The notes under the pieces were generated by a model. The model did no database searches. It was not told the origin of the DNA and saw only the letters and a list, made by a program, of their open reading frames with translations. A stretch of DNA of 64,000 nt from assembly GCF_032118995.1 (NCBI RefSeq), contig NC_092654.1, positions 13,772,284 through 13,836,283 on the forward strand. Reading direction: 5' to 3'. Source of the DNA: Asterias amurensis (lineage: Eukaryota; Echinodermata; Asteroidea; Forcipulatida; Asteriidae). Shown in pieces: positions 12,194 to 25,500 of this stretch. A program made the translations under genes and the position numbers. Numbering within the stretch: position 1 is the stretch's first letter; every line of letters begins with the position of its first letter.

Positions 12194-12552
12194 TTAAAAG
12201 CAGTGAACACTATTGGTAATTACTCAAAATAATTACTAGCATAAAACCTTACTTACTTGGTGACTAGTAATGGGGAGAGGTTGATGGTATAAAACATTGT
12301 GAGAAACGGCTCCCTCTGAAGTGACAAAGTGTTTGAGAAAAAAGAAATTTTCCACGAATTTGTTTTTGAGACCTCAGATTTAGAATTCGAGGTCTCGAAA
12401 CCAACCACCTAAAAATCACACAACTTCGTGTGACAAGGGCGTTTTTTCTTTTCAACATAGTATCGCAACTTCAGGTTTGTTATTTTATGCATATGTTGAG
12501 ATACACTGGAAGACTGGTTCTCGACAATTACCAATAGTGTCCAGTGTCTTTA
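12194..12552. mobile_element. Fold-back MITE, same family, copy c
   Basis: Ends AAAAGCAGTGAACACTATTG and CAATAGTGTCCAGTGTCTTT, with the central inverted GAGGTCTCGAAA block. Confidence 0.8.
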
Positions 12553-13973
12553 AGACTGGCTCATACTTCATGCGAATGTGATACCAATTTTGACGTCACA
12601 AAATTGCAATGAACAATTCTCATCAGTTGACTTGTACTCAACTCGCAAAAACAGAGCTGTGACGTCAAAATTCCCTTCCCATTCGCATGAACTATGAACT
12701 AGGCTTGACACATAGATCCTTGTCATTTGATTGGTGGAATACGCATCATGTGTCATTCTATATTTGGGCATGTATTCACTGCCATGAGGCGTATGCTCCA
12801 AAATTTAAAATAGGAGTCCTGTATTGATCAAATATATAATGCTTGGGGCACTTCAAAGCAATGCTTTGAATCGTCGTTTTAGAAATAATTTTCCAGCCTG
12901 TTTAAAAATGAGGCAAGATTGTGTCATGGCGAACAATGTTGATGTTCACATGGAGTCTGCCAGGATGTGTATGAGTTTTAAAATTGTCAGAATACTGGGT
13001 GGACGAGTGTCCGTGTCTTTTTTTTGTAAAATGTGAAGAGGTTTTATTTTCAAATGACAAGGATATATCTAAATTAATATAGAAATGCATTTAGTTTATG
13101 CATTGTTGCAGAATATAATTATTCTGGGAATCAGAGTTCTACTTTACTTGCCCGTGAAATGGAATCATTCCAGATTTCACCTTGTGATTATATCATGTGA
13201 CACAATGCACTCATATTGTATGCATCCAATATTTAAAAAACATTTACTTTTAATAGTTATTAACTTTCAAAAATAAACAACAAAATCATTGAGAAATCTG
13301 AGACACTCAAACGTTCGGCGCAACACAGAGCGGCATTTAATTCTTTGTCATTCTACTACATACGTAAAGCTTTTCTGAAATATTCATTAAATAAAAAGAA
13401 TTTATCATAAATATGTGATTAAATATGTAAAGTTTTTTTGGAACATGCTTTTTGAAATCGTGTTTATAGTCATTAAAAGGAGCTGCTAGTACTTCATGCA
13501 TATATATTATATATTTATTTTAAAAATATGAGTTGGCAAAAAAATAAAATAAATGAAAGTATTTAAAATATTCGAAAATGTAATTAAGCATTAGTAAGTA
13601 GAGTAAAAAAAATCCAGTTTTAAAGTCTGGCAAGCTATTAATAAATTGCCACCTAGAGACTTTGGCATCAGGTTTTGAAACAATTCTGGAGTTAACAAAG
13701 TAAAGGTAAAAATGTAAGACTTGCTATTTTACCCAATGATCTTTTACACTAGTCCCCATGGAAAGGTTTGTTCACCTTTTTTGAGTTGTACTGAAATTCT
13801 TTGATGTAATATCTATAGAGATCATTCCTTTGAAGGCGGGAAAGAGCGAAGGTACAGACAGATCAACACATTTTTCACTGTATCCCCCCCCCCCTCGCCC
13901 TCAAAGCACGAGGCGACCTGCCTTACTATTACTACTACACCGAACTTCACCAATACACCCCCTTCTTTTCCAC
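12553..13973. other. Non-coding intergenic DNA
   Basis: AT-rich; only short spurious frames. A poly(C) run lies near 13885, just before the candidate small gene. Confidence 0.4.
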
Positions 13974-16900
13974 ATGGGAAATCAATTTGAAAAGAGAGCA
14001 TTAAACAGGGCGTTCAGGATGCAGTGAGTATAAAGTAGTTGTGTGTAAATTTACATTGAATCACAGACTCTTTACTTGTACTAACTTGATCAGTTTATCT
14101 GCTAAAAATGAAACATGGTGTTGTAAATTTCTGGAAGAAAAACTAATTTAAAAACTGGACCAATACTGAAGGTCCATTTCTGGCAAACTTATCGAATACA
14201 AACAAGATTTGAATACAATTTGGTCAGTTTCCAGTTGGTTGTTGTTGTCAAAACGTTCTCATTGATTCTAAACAAATTTAGGTCTATTTGACCAAAGACT
14301 GATTCGGGTACACTTCCTTGTTTTTCTCCCATGTTTTTTGTTTCTCAAACAACCACAGACCCCTCCAGCTCCAGAATACTTTGCCTATCTGCTCCACCTA
14401 CAGTCCCCACACTTCCACAGCAATCATCGTCTGCATGGACTCTGAAAATTGTGTAGTTTCAGCCCCAAGGTGTCAGACAGGAAAGCCCTGTAAACTGAAG
14501 ATCTACAAGGGGTATGTGGTGTTCAAGTATAAACATTTCACCCAAAAGTATACAACACTCCTTTCCCTTTACTTGATGGATACATCCGTTAACAATCCTA
14601 ATAGATTCAAGTATTAAAATGTCTTCCAAAAAGTTATCGTGGCAAGGGGGAAGTTTAAATGAAAGACGGATGTGTTTTACACATGTACGGTTCTCATCAC
14701 ACTTTCTGAACCGAAGGACATGACTGATAGATCGGCAACACAAGTTATCTGACTGCTAGGCTGTGTCGCAATTTGTTGCCATAAACAATGGTCTAGGGTC
14801 TAGCTTAGTCAAAACCATCAGTTTATACACAGCACAAGACTAAATGCATATTTGTTTGTTTCTACAGTAGACTTCCAAAAGTGGAAAGAAACTAATAGTT
14901 GGATTTTTTTTTCAAGATGTTGAGCCCCCTCCCCCCAAAAAACATTTAGGAATCAAATATAAAAGCTAACAATATAAAATATGATATGTTGGGGTGTTTT
15001 TATAGCCTCGGGGAAAGACTCTGCGAGGGTCGAAATGTCATGCCATTAATTGTGTTTGCATTTACACCATAGGTGCGTTTGGTTGGTTTGCAGTTTGCTA
15101 TTTTCTCGTCTTGGTGTGCTTTCTATTTTTTGAAGGAAACATTGTGAATCAAAAGTTACTTGAAGAATTAAAGCGATGACGTTGATACATTATTACGGAT
15201 TGAATAGAAATGATGAACTGAGCCACTTTGCATATTATGTTAGTTTAACAAATGTTGATTCCTTGCAATAGATGGAATAATCGATGATGAACAACTTCTC
15301 TCAGAAGTAAAACCTTACTAATAAAAAGTAATAGAAAAATGAATGTTATCCATAGTTATGCATCTCCTTTCATACATAAATTAAGGTGTGTCGTGGCAGA
15401 GTGGTCGAGCGTACTTGACTCAAGCTCTGGTGATTTTGATCAGCAGAGTGTGGGTTCGAGTCTTTCAGCAAGCCACTTGACCATTATGGCATTGTCCTTC
15501 GGACAGGATGTAAAGCTGTAGGCCCGTGCATTGTGTATTGCCTGAAACAAACCCAGTTACACTTATCGATAAGTTTCTGGCAGTGGCTGCTGAATGCGCC
15601 AAAGTAGGCCTTAATTACAAAACAAAATGTCTTTAAATTGTTTCTCTTTGTTTAAGCGCCTTGAGTACCTTCTTGGTGGATCGGTAAGCTACATAAGATT
15701 CTGGTATTATTAATTATAATTAAAAACAACTTTTTTCAAAAGTGTTTGTCCTACAAATAGTGTACAGATTAGTTGGTTATTGCAATACATATTTTTTTAA
15801 CAATTACATTGTATATCCACTTTTGGCATTTACTTTTCCTTTACATTTGGTGGAACTTTACCATTTTAAGAATTTTGTTAAATTAAGTCAAATTAACAAA
15901 TAATGTGCATATATCTGTATATTGCCAAGTCTGAAAAATAGCTCACAAAAAAATATCCCATGTTTTTTCTTAAGCAAAGATACTTAAAATTATACCTTTT
16001 TAAATTTGCAAGACAGAAATATAAAACTAAAAGTCTGAATATTATGAAATCACAGTGAATGATGGAATTGATGATGGCATTACGAACCATGATTTTAACC
16101 TATAAGAGGTGGTCAAAAAACAAACAGGACCAATCAGAGAAAATGTTAAACTCCAATCCTCAAGTTAGTTGCCTAGAACCAGACATTTAAACTTCAAAGG
16201 GAAATTGTCACCACCATAGGTATCTGAGTTTTAGAAAACAGCAACATATTTTTTCCCCTGCTGAATGTTGTTATTAAAAATTAGTATTTGCCTTAATTGA
16301 TAATTTTGGTATACTTGCTTAATAGGCATCTTACATGTAGCTTTTGAATTTTCAACACTTTATGTTTTAATTTTTTTCAAAAAGTTTGTTTCACGCTGAA
16401 TATTGTTATTATTCACAACTTGAATTTGCCTTAAATGATAATTTTGATATACAGATTTCTCTAGTGCTGTGTCACTTCCTTAAACTAGATAACTACATTG
16501 TACTTAGAATAATAGGCTTTTTAACATGGCTTCATTTTTGTCTCCGAGAATCTTTCCAACTGGAACTATCTCCGTTTTTTTCGTCTGTCAAGAATTACAT
16601 TCCTGGCATTCATGTAACGGCATTTATGTAACAGCATTTGAATAATTAATCGGATATGTGATTTAAGTGATGAGCACCACATTCATTCAAATTGCACTTA
16701 GTAATTTGTCCAAGCGTGATTGCAAGAAAATGAAAGCTTCATTCAGAACTTTTGAAGAATGGATGGAATTGTTACTGATCGTAAACACAAGTACTTATCA
16801 ATGTGAATGGGAAAGTTACACTTTCAGAAAGTTGTATATTATTACTGATTTGGTTTTGAAGGTTAGATAAGAAAGTCATCCGGTTTAACCGGTATTCAAT

Positions 16901-19473
16901 CTATTAAACAAAGAAAGAGATAAAAACTCATATATTTCTAAAAAAGCACCTATAGTTAGTAACACTCGCTTAATACAGAGTGGATATGGCACAGGTACCA
17001 AGCAACATGTGAGGTTTGACCTCCATAACATGCTAGTTTGGTACCGGTTACCAATGAAAAAGGCCCCCTAGATTAAGAATAATTTGTTTAAATGTTATCA
17101 TTAGGCCTACAGTTAATTGCTCTTTCAGAACATAGTTTAGCGTACAGTGTACCAATCGTAGGGTCGGTTTAAAAAACAGTTGGGAGTTTTTAAACAAAGA
17201 TTACATTCTTTATAATCTTAATAGAAAAGTGCTGTAAAAATGTCATTAACTTTGATTAAAATTTTTGCATTTGTATGGCAGAAATAGTGGCAATAAACGA
17301 GACATAGTTTTATCAAACAAGAATTAGATAAGGCCGGGATTCTCAAGGTACGACTTCTGGCATAAATAGTGGAAGAATTCATTTGTCCCAAGTATTAGAA
17401 ATCATGCACTTTACATTGGCTATAATTATACAACTGTTTAAAGTGTGCTGTAATTATACGACTGTTTTAAAATGTGCTGTTTGAAATGATCATCGATGGG
17501 TACATTTGTACCCTCTAGTTAAAAGGGTTTGCAAGGTCAAATGCTGTTTTTTTACTCACATGTTTTGCAAGTCTCTTATTTTGGTGCAATTGTTTCCCAA
17601 AATAAAAAATGTTCCACGATGTCACATTCCAAAATATATGGTCTGTACACATAATTATTAGTTCGTTGTTGAATTAAACAAAACGGCATTGAATTTGACC
17701 TTTGGATTGGCGCAAGAAAACCCTCTTTGGAATGTACATATTCAATAGTTTTGCTGTCCAATGACGCCATGTTGTAAATTTCGCTCTGAAAGAGTTTAAA
17801 ATACAATGATTTTTGTACACCATTTTAAAGTGATGTTAGACACTTGGAATTGTTTTCCCACTATCATTAAGGACTCTTATCTGTTTGATAATTAGTGCAT
17901 CACAAAACATAACTTGACCATGGAGCTCCTCTTTAAAAAGTACAGTGCAATCCATGGATAATCTAACAATATTTTGTCTAAACCTTAAAACCACTTACTA
18001 TTTTGCGTGGACCATATATTAAAGTTGTTGCTATAGATTAGAATTATCCTTTGGCATATACATTTATTTGATAAGAATGCAGATCCAATTGTTAACAATT
18101 TACAATTAATCTGGTTTCCCTTTTTATTTTACTCATACAGGAGAGGCAGTCCCTACAGAACAAGAACCAAAGTCATCAAACAAATCTCCTTTAAGCTAGG
18201 TAATTTTTGCACCCTTTTGGGATTAAACATTTAAACTCACCACACAATAGATACTTTTATTTATTTATTTGTTTGTTTTGTCAACTGACAAAAAAAAACG
18301 ATTGAAGTTTGTTTAAATTTTACTGCCTCATGAAAAGTAACTGCCGACAATTAAACTTCTGATTTTGTTTGAGGGTGCGCTATTGTTGTATTATTATCTC
18401 AAATCAACATATGTACACCCCAAATCCACCCAAATCTTCCTGGTTTCGTAAGAGTTTGATTAATCCAGAATTGCACAACTAAAACAAACAAAACTCAAAT
18501 GTGCTTAGAAATTGTGCACCGTCCGAAAACACACCACATTCATCAGTCGATCAGAGCCCGATTAATTGTGGTGAGTTTTAGTACAGTCTGTCCCATCCCA
18601 TTATGCTCAGTGGTAAAAAGTTTGAAATGCGTGTAAAACGCTTTATCCGTGGCGAGGGAGTTCTTTGAAGCGTTTACGTTCTTGTTCTGTATGAACTGAC
18701 TTTTACCTATTGACACAAGATCATCACTGTAAAAGGCAACATAAGGCATTATACTTAAAATTCATACTTATTTTCTTATGCTTGGCAAACAATGTACAGC
18801 AGAAAACACATAAGCTAATTTGTCAAAAAAACAAAACAAAAAGGTGTTGAAAAGTACATTAGTTGTACTTCAATTTGAGCCAGAGAAAAACTGGATTATG
18901 ACAAGAATGAGTAGAGAGAAAGATGTTCACTGTTATAACTTTCTGTATGATAATAATTTGTCGGGATATGGGCAAGAAGTTTTCAGTTTTAATTAAAAAA
19001 TAATAATGAACGTACTTTATCTTTTTGAGTTGTTTGAAGTTAACAGATGTAAAAGTCGTCTTTTTAATTATTTTTTTGCTTAAATATTCAATTATTCTGA
19101 TGTTCAGTTTTACTGATTTTTACTTCAAATATTTTGTTATACTAAATATTCAATTTTATTGAATATTTTTAAAAGTTAAAAACAAAGACAGGGTTCCTTT
19201 ACAAAAAACTTGGAATCCAAAACACGATTTTAAAAAATATATGAGAAAAAGATGGAAAAACCAAACTTTAAGTTTGCCTTCAATATTGTTTACAACATCA
19301 CCAAAGAAACACAAAACACAGTTTGACTGCCCGACATGTTAACAAATGTTCTGTAATACAGTAATTTACAGTAGAATTACACTCGCTACATATAGATCTC
19401 TACTTATAACATTCTACAACTTTTACACTCCGAAGGTGTTGTCGATGACAATACCGTCGTCGACAACTCATGA
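13974..19473 (+). CDS. Candidate small multi-exon gene of unknown function (about 99 aa)
   Basis: Four segments join in frame with plausible splice sites: 13974-14023 (ATG, donor GTGAGT), 14359-14511 (acceptor CCACAG, donor GTATGT), 18141-18199 (acceptor ATACAG, donor GTAATT) and 19436-19473 (acceptor CCGAAG, ends TGA). Phases match at each join (2, 2, 1). The predicted peptide starts MGNQFEKRALNRAFRM, has a Cys-containing middle with CVVSAPRCQTGKPCKLKIYK, then a basic stretch ending VIKQISFKL, and closes VVDDNTVVDNS. MGNQ could be a myristoylation start. If exon 3 is not spliced, the frame runs on to a stop near 18232. I do not recognise the family. Support is splice phase and composition only; the last exon is the weakest. 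Confidence 0.3.
15379..15725 (+). mobile_element. tRNA-derived SINE
   Basis: tRNA-like head with GTGGCAGAGTGGTCGAGCG (box A) and GGGTTCGAGTC (box B), then a SINE body, a GCGCCTTGAGTACC tail and a TATTATTAATTATAAT end. Not a functional tRNA gene: it has no proper acceptor pairing and continues into the SINE body. Confidence 0.75.
16260..16453 (+). repeat. Imperfect tandem duplication (about 136-bp unit)
   Basis: GCTGAATGTTGTTATT at 16260 recurs as GCTGAATATTGTTATT at 16396, each followed by TTTGCCTTAA.TGATAATTTTG.TATAC. Confidence 0.6.
17100..18140. other. AT-rich non-coding DNA
   Basis: No gene seen. A small tandem pair (AATTATACAACTGTTTAAAG / AATTATACGACTGTTTTAAA) lies at 17417-17478. Confidence 0.4.
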
Positions 19474-19529
19474 CACCATGCTTGCGCCAATTGCATGTAT
19501 TAACAATATCACTAGAATCTGTACATTAC

Positions 19530-19701
19530 CAGGCCTGGAATTCATCTTGAAAAGAGCAAGGCCATTTTCATTTTGCAAAGGGCACTTCCACTGGAAAATC
19601 TTGAAGTCCATGGGAAACTTTTGAAGGGCAACAAGGCCAATACCATTGGCAAAGGGTGGCCATGGCTGCCGCCCCGTGGCCTACGTGTAATTCCAGGCCT
19701 G
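19530..19701. mobile_element. MITE with CCAGGCCTGGAATT ends
   Basis: Begins CCAGGCCTGGAATTC and ends in the inverse GTAATTCCAGGCCTG. The interior (CAAAGGGCACTTCC and similar) recurs in part at 21945-22022, 26980-27145, 34480-34645 and 48800-48970. Confidence 0.6.
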
Positions 19702-21160
19702 TATTATAATGAATCAGCCCCTACCCATCTTTACCTACTTTTTTTCACCAAGATTGAATCTACAATAAATGGTATCTCCGATCACCAATGACTAAACAAT
19801 GATTTGCTTTGGTTTCACTTCCACTGTACAAAGTAACATACATGGACAAGTACAATTAGAGATGAGCTGGGGGTGCATTTCACCCATGATTACACCATGG
19901 AGCCTCCATGATTACACACACACATATTCCGACTTCTAGGCGCGCATTCACAACACTAGCAATAACACTCCATGTGCATGCACATGTATGTGGTATACTG
20001 CTGCCTAAATTTACCCCTCGTGTAGTTTCTACAAAGATATCCGATGGTACATTTGACTTTTCTGGTTCGGAGGGCGTTTACAAAAGAACTTAATTCAAGA
20101 TACTAGCAACCACATACACACGAGTTGAAAAATTGCATTCAGAGCATTACGATTCTAGATAAGAATGTCTTTTGAAGACTTCGCCATGATCATTTGCAAA
20201 GCGTCTTGGTTGTCATTGAAGCAAACCCATCTTACTCGTCAATTTTAAATGTGCACTTTAAGTCCTACCTACATGTAATAAGGTCTTTCCACCAAAGCCA
20301 CGCTCCAAACCAAAACACAGCTACTCCTACAAATAGGTCACCAAGTAGTGGAATTTTCAACCATAAAACGTTTGTGTCACAAAAATGTTGCATATGTTTG
20401 TACAAGCAAAGCCGAAAAAACTCAAGACAAAAACAAACGGACAGCCGATTAGAGTACACCTGACTATAAATCTGTGCACATATAATTTGTATACAATATA
20501 AAACAGACTTCTCTGTTACACACTCGGCTCCTAAATGAACACTATCAACAAAACCAACACAAGTGTAACATTTCAAGTTCCTACTGGTGCATTGCTACTG
20601 TGAAGATTTACCTAAAGGCATCTGGCCCCCCAGAACAATGCAAAAAACAAGGCTCTTTTGTTAATTTCTAGGTCTTCTTCAGCAAAAAATCACAGACTCT
20701 GACTTTGATTGAATGATCAACCTTCACATAGTGAACAATACTACACTAGACAACCAAGGTAATGTCCTCTATGAATGCCCTCAAAACCACTGGTTTCTAC
20801 CTTATGTTAATGAAGATCTCTGGTACTGCTAAAGATTAAATATAATTATAAGTCCGCAAAATGGCGGACAAACAATGGCCTTTCACTATCGCAGCGAATA
20901 TCTTTATCTGCCTCCATTCTAACATACAGTACATGTACAAGACATATATGCACTAACTTCAACGTTTGTTAACCTATGCCGTGTTCTCCTTTTGTTTAAT
21001 ACACACATAGATATTACTGTTCACCTGTTACATATAACTAGCGATTAGTTAACACACACATTGGTTTGTTCCAAGCATGAAGCACTTTAAAAAGGCTACT
21101 CGTCATAAAAGAGCACTATGCAGGCTTTCTGCAGACTCTGCACATGAAATAACCCCATGG
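19702..21160. other. Non-coding intergenic DNA
   Basis: No supported exon; short frames only. This may include the 3' UTR of the small candidate gene on the plus strand. Confidence 0.35.
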
Positions 21161-21171
21161 CCTTATTAGCC

Positions 21172-21345
21172 ATAACTGTGGCACGTCATTGCGGAGCGGT
21201 GAAACGCCCTAGACTCATGGCTCTGATGATTCTGATTAGCAGAGTGTGGGTTTGAGTTCCAGTCTGGACACTTGTGTCCTAGAGTTAGACACTTTGCATT
21301 GTACTTTGGATGGCCACAAAGCCATTGGTCCTGTGTGATGTGTAA
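21172..21345 (+). mobile_element. Degraded tRNA-derived SINE
   Basis: tRNA-like head (GTGGCACGTCATTGCGGAGCG, then GCAGAGTGTGGGTTTGAGTTCC) with a SINE body resembling 3806-4217. A TGCAGACTCTGCA-like motif lies on both sides (about 21130 and 21440). Confidence 0.55.
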
Positions 21346-22434
21346 TGCACATTTCTCAGAACGGTTCATTACTCTTAAATGACAGTTAAGTGCAAACTGG
21401 GCAAGATGTTTCATCATTGAGAATTGGAATTATGCGATCTTGCAGAGTCTGCAGAAAAGCTGCAAATATATGGCAGTGACCTTTTCAACATGTAGCCTCG
21501 TCTTGTCCTACTTTCACCAGTAGTCTTTACAGCTCTGTGGCAGTAATACATGCTAACCCTACAGCACATTGACGCAATGTGTATTCGATATACTCAACCA
21601 TGTACACGTTTCCAATAAACAATTTCCGTTATCCACATTATATGACATACCCATTTATCTGAAAACACAATGCAGTCATCCTGTTTTTATTTTGTGTCGC
21701 CCAAGTACATCCACTTGACCAAACCAGGGCTGTAGGCGTAGGGGGAAGAAAAAAAGGCTAGCCCGTTATTTATTGACAGAAGTAAGCATTACAAACTGAC
21801 CTGCATATAGGGAAAACTCACCAAGATGACTGCACTGTGTCAATAAAACTACATGAATTATAAACTTACCGAGCTATGTAGACCATACCAAGTCTTGCGT
21901 GCATTCAAACATTTTGGGGGGAACCTCCTGTAGAAATTTTTAATTTTCTCATAGAGAGCACTTTACCAAGGACACAATGCATTGGTGCCCTTGCCCTTTC
22001 AAAAATGAAGCAAACAGGCCTGGTTAACAATCCCTAATTATTTTAACAGTGAACCTAATCAGAGGAAACATGGGTGACTTCAGATGAAAGCATGGTATTA
22101 CCCCAGTGGTGGGAGGAGCTCTGTGGACGTCCCATGGGGGTGCATCCAATGAATCCAACTTCGGAGGCACAGCATTGATGTAAGGTGAGTTGGTACATGT
22201 ATACCACCACTGGAACCCTGTTGTCATTAAGTGTACTCTATGGAATAATTTATTGGCTGGTTTAGTTTCCTGATCAACTCAAATAACGACGAGCTGATTC
22301 CAAACTGTGTTCTTGTTAAAGAAAACAAAATACATTAAAGTAAATTTAAAAGACCAAAAATACACTGTGATTGTACACTAAAATATGTGGCTGTCAGAAC
22401 AACTTCAATTTAAGTGATAATCATTTTCAACCAG

Positions 22435-22440
22435 TTTATT
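22435..22440 (-). terminator. Poly(A) signal of gene B
   Basis: AATAAA on the minus strand lies about 130 bp after the gene B stop codon. A second copy lies at 22246-22251. Confidence 0.45.
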
Positions 22441-22570
22441 AATTCAAATGAGTGATTTACCAAAATTTCATATGCAATTACTTTTTCAGTGTATTATAAG
22501 AAAGTCAAATTTTGATGTTGCAGCCAAATATTTGAGTGTTTTTTTGTTTTCTTTGTACTTAACCTGCCAG

Positions 22571-25500
22571 TTAACTTCTCCAGGAGGGTGGCTGCATAGG
22601 CTGTGAGGCCGTTGAATTACTCCTCTGTATGTAGGCAGAGTGGGCGTAACCCCCAACAAGGTTAACATGCTCTTGGGCTTCTGGGTTTAACATACCCAAT
22701 GCTTGGGATACTGGGTGCATCATGTTGGGTGTGACTGCTCTAAGACCTTGCATGAGCTGTGCATGAGACACACCCCTGGACATCCAGGAGAGGGCTTCAG
22801 AGTTGCGATGGTGCCATTGCTCGACCTTTTCATGCCTGGAAGGGTACTCGGAGTGGGCGTTTGGGGAGTGGAGGATGTGACTGAATGGGGAACTGGGCTT
22901 CTCCAATCTCAACGGGTGCTCACTGACGGAGTGCATGACTGGGTTGTGGATGATGTGGGCAAACGGTTGTTCGATGCTGCTGTTCACTGATGAATTAGGG
23001 GTTTGAGATCGGCTCGCTGCAGCTGCTACCGCTGCTGCATTCTGCTGCTCCACAGTGGAATGTTCTGGGTAGGGCTGTGGTATGGGAGTCAGCTGCTCAC
23101 GTACGTCACGAGTAGACTGCTGCTGCTGCTCATGATCATGGAATTGATGAGACCCTCGTGTGAGTTGTTCAGTCATATCTTGCTGTGTCTGCTGGGTATG
23201 CTCTTGGTATTGCTGTGGTACTGATGACATCTGCTTGTGGATGTCAGGGTTTGGGTGGTGTCTGAAATCTTGGTGGTGGTTGTCATGAGGAGGATGTAGC
23301 TTGTGAGATGGCTGCTGATGATCATGATTGAGATTCTGGTCACGGGCTGCATTTGATTCTGCAAGGTGGTCTGGGGTTGGCTGGTGGTCACGAGTTAAAT
23401 GGCACTCGTGAGCTTGTTGGCGATCATGAACCTGTTGGTGGTTGTGGACTGAGCGGTGATCGAGCAGTGGTTTGATACCTGCAGTGGGATGGGTATCAAC
23501 TGTTGAGCTTCCAGGACTTGGACTCTCTTCTTCACTGTCTGATGGGCTGTGAGGAGATGACATTTGCTCCTCCGGGGATCCATGAATTGCAGGGATTGAT
23601 GGAATTGCAGGGAATGCAAGAGGGGCAAGTCTCTCTCGAGCAAATTCAACTGCAGCTTGGTATAGATCAGATTGGATCTGCATCTCAGCTGCGACGGCCC
23701 GGGACTTCAGTCGGATCTTTGGCGGGGACTTTTTCTTGGAATCTCCTTTGGGTCTTCCCAGTGCGACGATGGGCTTTGTTTTATCGTGCTGCCACAAATC
23801 AATGCCGTGCGCGGTCTTCTTGTGCGTCTTCAGACTGACGTTGTGGGCGAAAGCCTTTTCACAAAGATCACATTGATATGGTTTCTCACCGGTATGAGTC
23901 CTCATATGAATAGCCATGTTGGAGTGCTGTGTGAACCCACGTCCACAGTTGCTGCAGGTGAATGGTTTCTCCTCTCTGTGTATGATCTTGTGGCGATCCA
24001 AGTAGAACTTCTGCTTGAATTTCTTGTCGCACTGGTCGCAGGCGAACACCTTCTCCCCCCGGTGTCGTCCCATGTGGTGCTGGTATGATTTAGGGGTGAA
24101 GAACTCCTTCAAGCAGGTCTGACACTTGTATGGGGTCTTGCCAGCTTTCACGTTCTGGTGGCGTATCAGGTGGTCTTGCAATGTCACCTTGTAGGCGAAG
24201 ACCTTTCCGCATTCCTCGCAAGTGTAAGTCTTTGGCTGTGAGTGTTTGATGATATGACGGGACAACAGATCACGTCGGTGGAATGTAAGCCCACATAGGT
24301 CACACAGGTAGCGCCGGAAGTTGCTGTGGAGATCCATGTGGGAGCTCAGGTGAGCTGTGGTGCGAAACTTCTTATTGCAGGTCGGACATGCGAAAGGCTT
24401 CACCCCTTTGTGGCCGCGCATGTGCTCCTTCAGCTGGTACTTCCGGGAGAATTTTAGATCGCAGTGCTCACAGGCAAGAGTCTTGGCACTGTGCTGGACT
24501 TTGCGATGGACCCACATGGCAGACTTTGAGTTGAACGTCATTTGGCAGTCTCTGCACGTCAGGTCGTCTACGGCGTGAACTATTTGATGTTGACGGAGAG
24601 CTGGTCTATCGCCGAAGATGCGGCAGCATTTCTTACAGGAGTAGCCCTCGCTTTCTTTTTTCAATCTGGGCTTTTTTAGATGTCTTATAAGAGATTTCCT
24701 ACGGCCTCTTTTGGGTTTATCAACCTGTAACAAAGCACAAAACAAACTCAAGTTTAAAGACTTATTTCATTAAAATATTTTTTTCATATGTGGGTTTCAT
24801 AAAAAGTCTCGCCAGAAAGGGTGGAAAACCCTAGCACAGGGTAAATAAAGTTGACCTAAAATGGACTCGTCTATGTGGTCTATTAGTAACTTTAAAGACA
24901 GGGCTGACTTTAATCTTTATTTTTCTCAACAAGCATGTTTCTGCATGAAAGAGGTTTTGTTGGTTTCAAGTTTATGCTTCAAGACTCCTTTTAACTTTTA
25001 ATATTGTAATGCGCTCAGCTTTTAGACTCCTTATGGCTCAGTGACTGATTTGATTTTGCTTACTATTAGTTCTTGGTTTGATTGCGCCACAGCAACTTGT
25101 AAACCACTACTTGGTGCTATGTAAAAGAGGACCCAGGAAAAAATTCCCATTGAGTCCCATTGATATTTTGAATGGGATTCAATGGGATCCCATTGTTTCA
25201 ATGGGATTCAATGGGATCCCCTGTGGATCCCATTAGATCCGGTTGAATATGTCCCAAATTCCACCCCAATCCCATTGTATCCCATTAATCCCATTCAAAT
25301 TTTCAATGGGATCCCATTAAATCCCATTGGTTTTTTTTCAATGGGAATTTTTTCCTGGGGAGGTCTCATAAAGTCAAACGTAGTCCCTCTTACCTTACTC
25401 AATGTTGAAGCACCTTGAGCATCACTGAGTGATGGATATGAGTGATATATAAAAGCCACTATTTCAATTGTTATTTATTAATATATTTATTATTTATAAC

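Noticed and set aside
10019..12552. Spaced repeats as a CRISPR-like array
   Set aside because: Units are about 380-bp transposons with inverted ends in a eukaryotic genome.
15385..15470. Possible functional tRNA gene
   Set aside because: Boxes A and B are present but the sequence runs into a SINE body and tail; the cloverleaf is not complete.
23003..24088. Plus-strand ORFs over gene B
   Set aside because: Shadow frames of the coding exon on the minus strand; Leu/Cys-rich as expected from reversed repeats.
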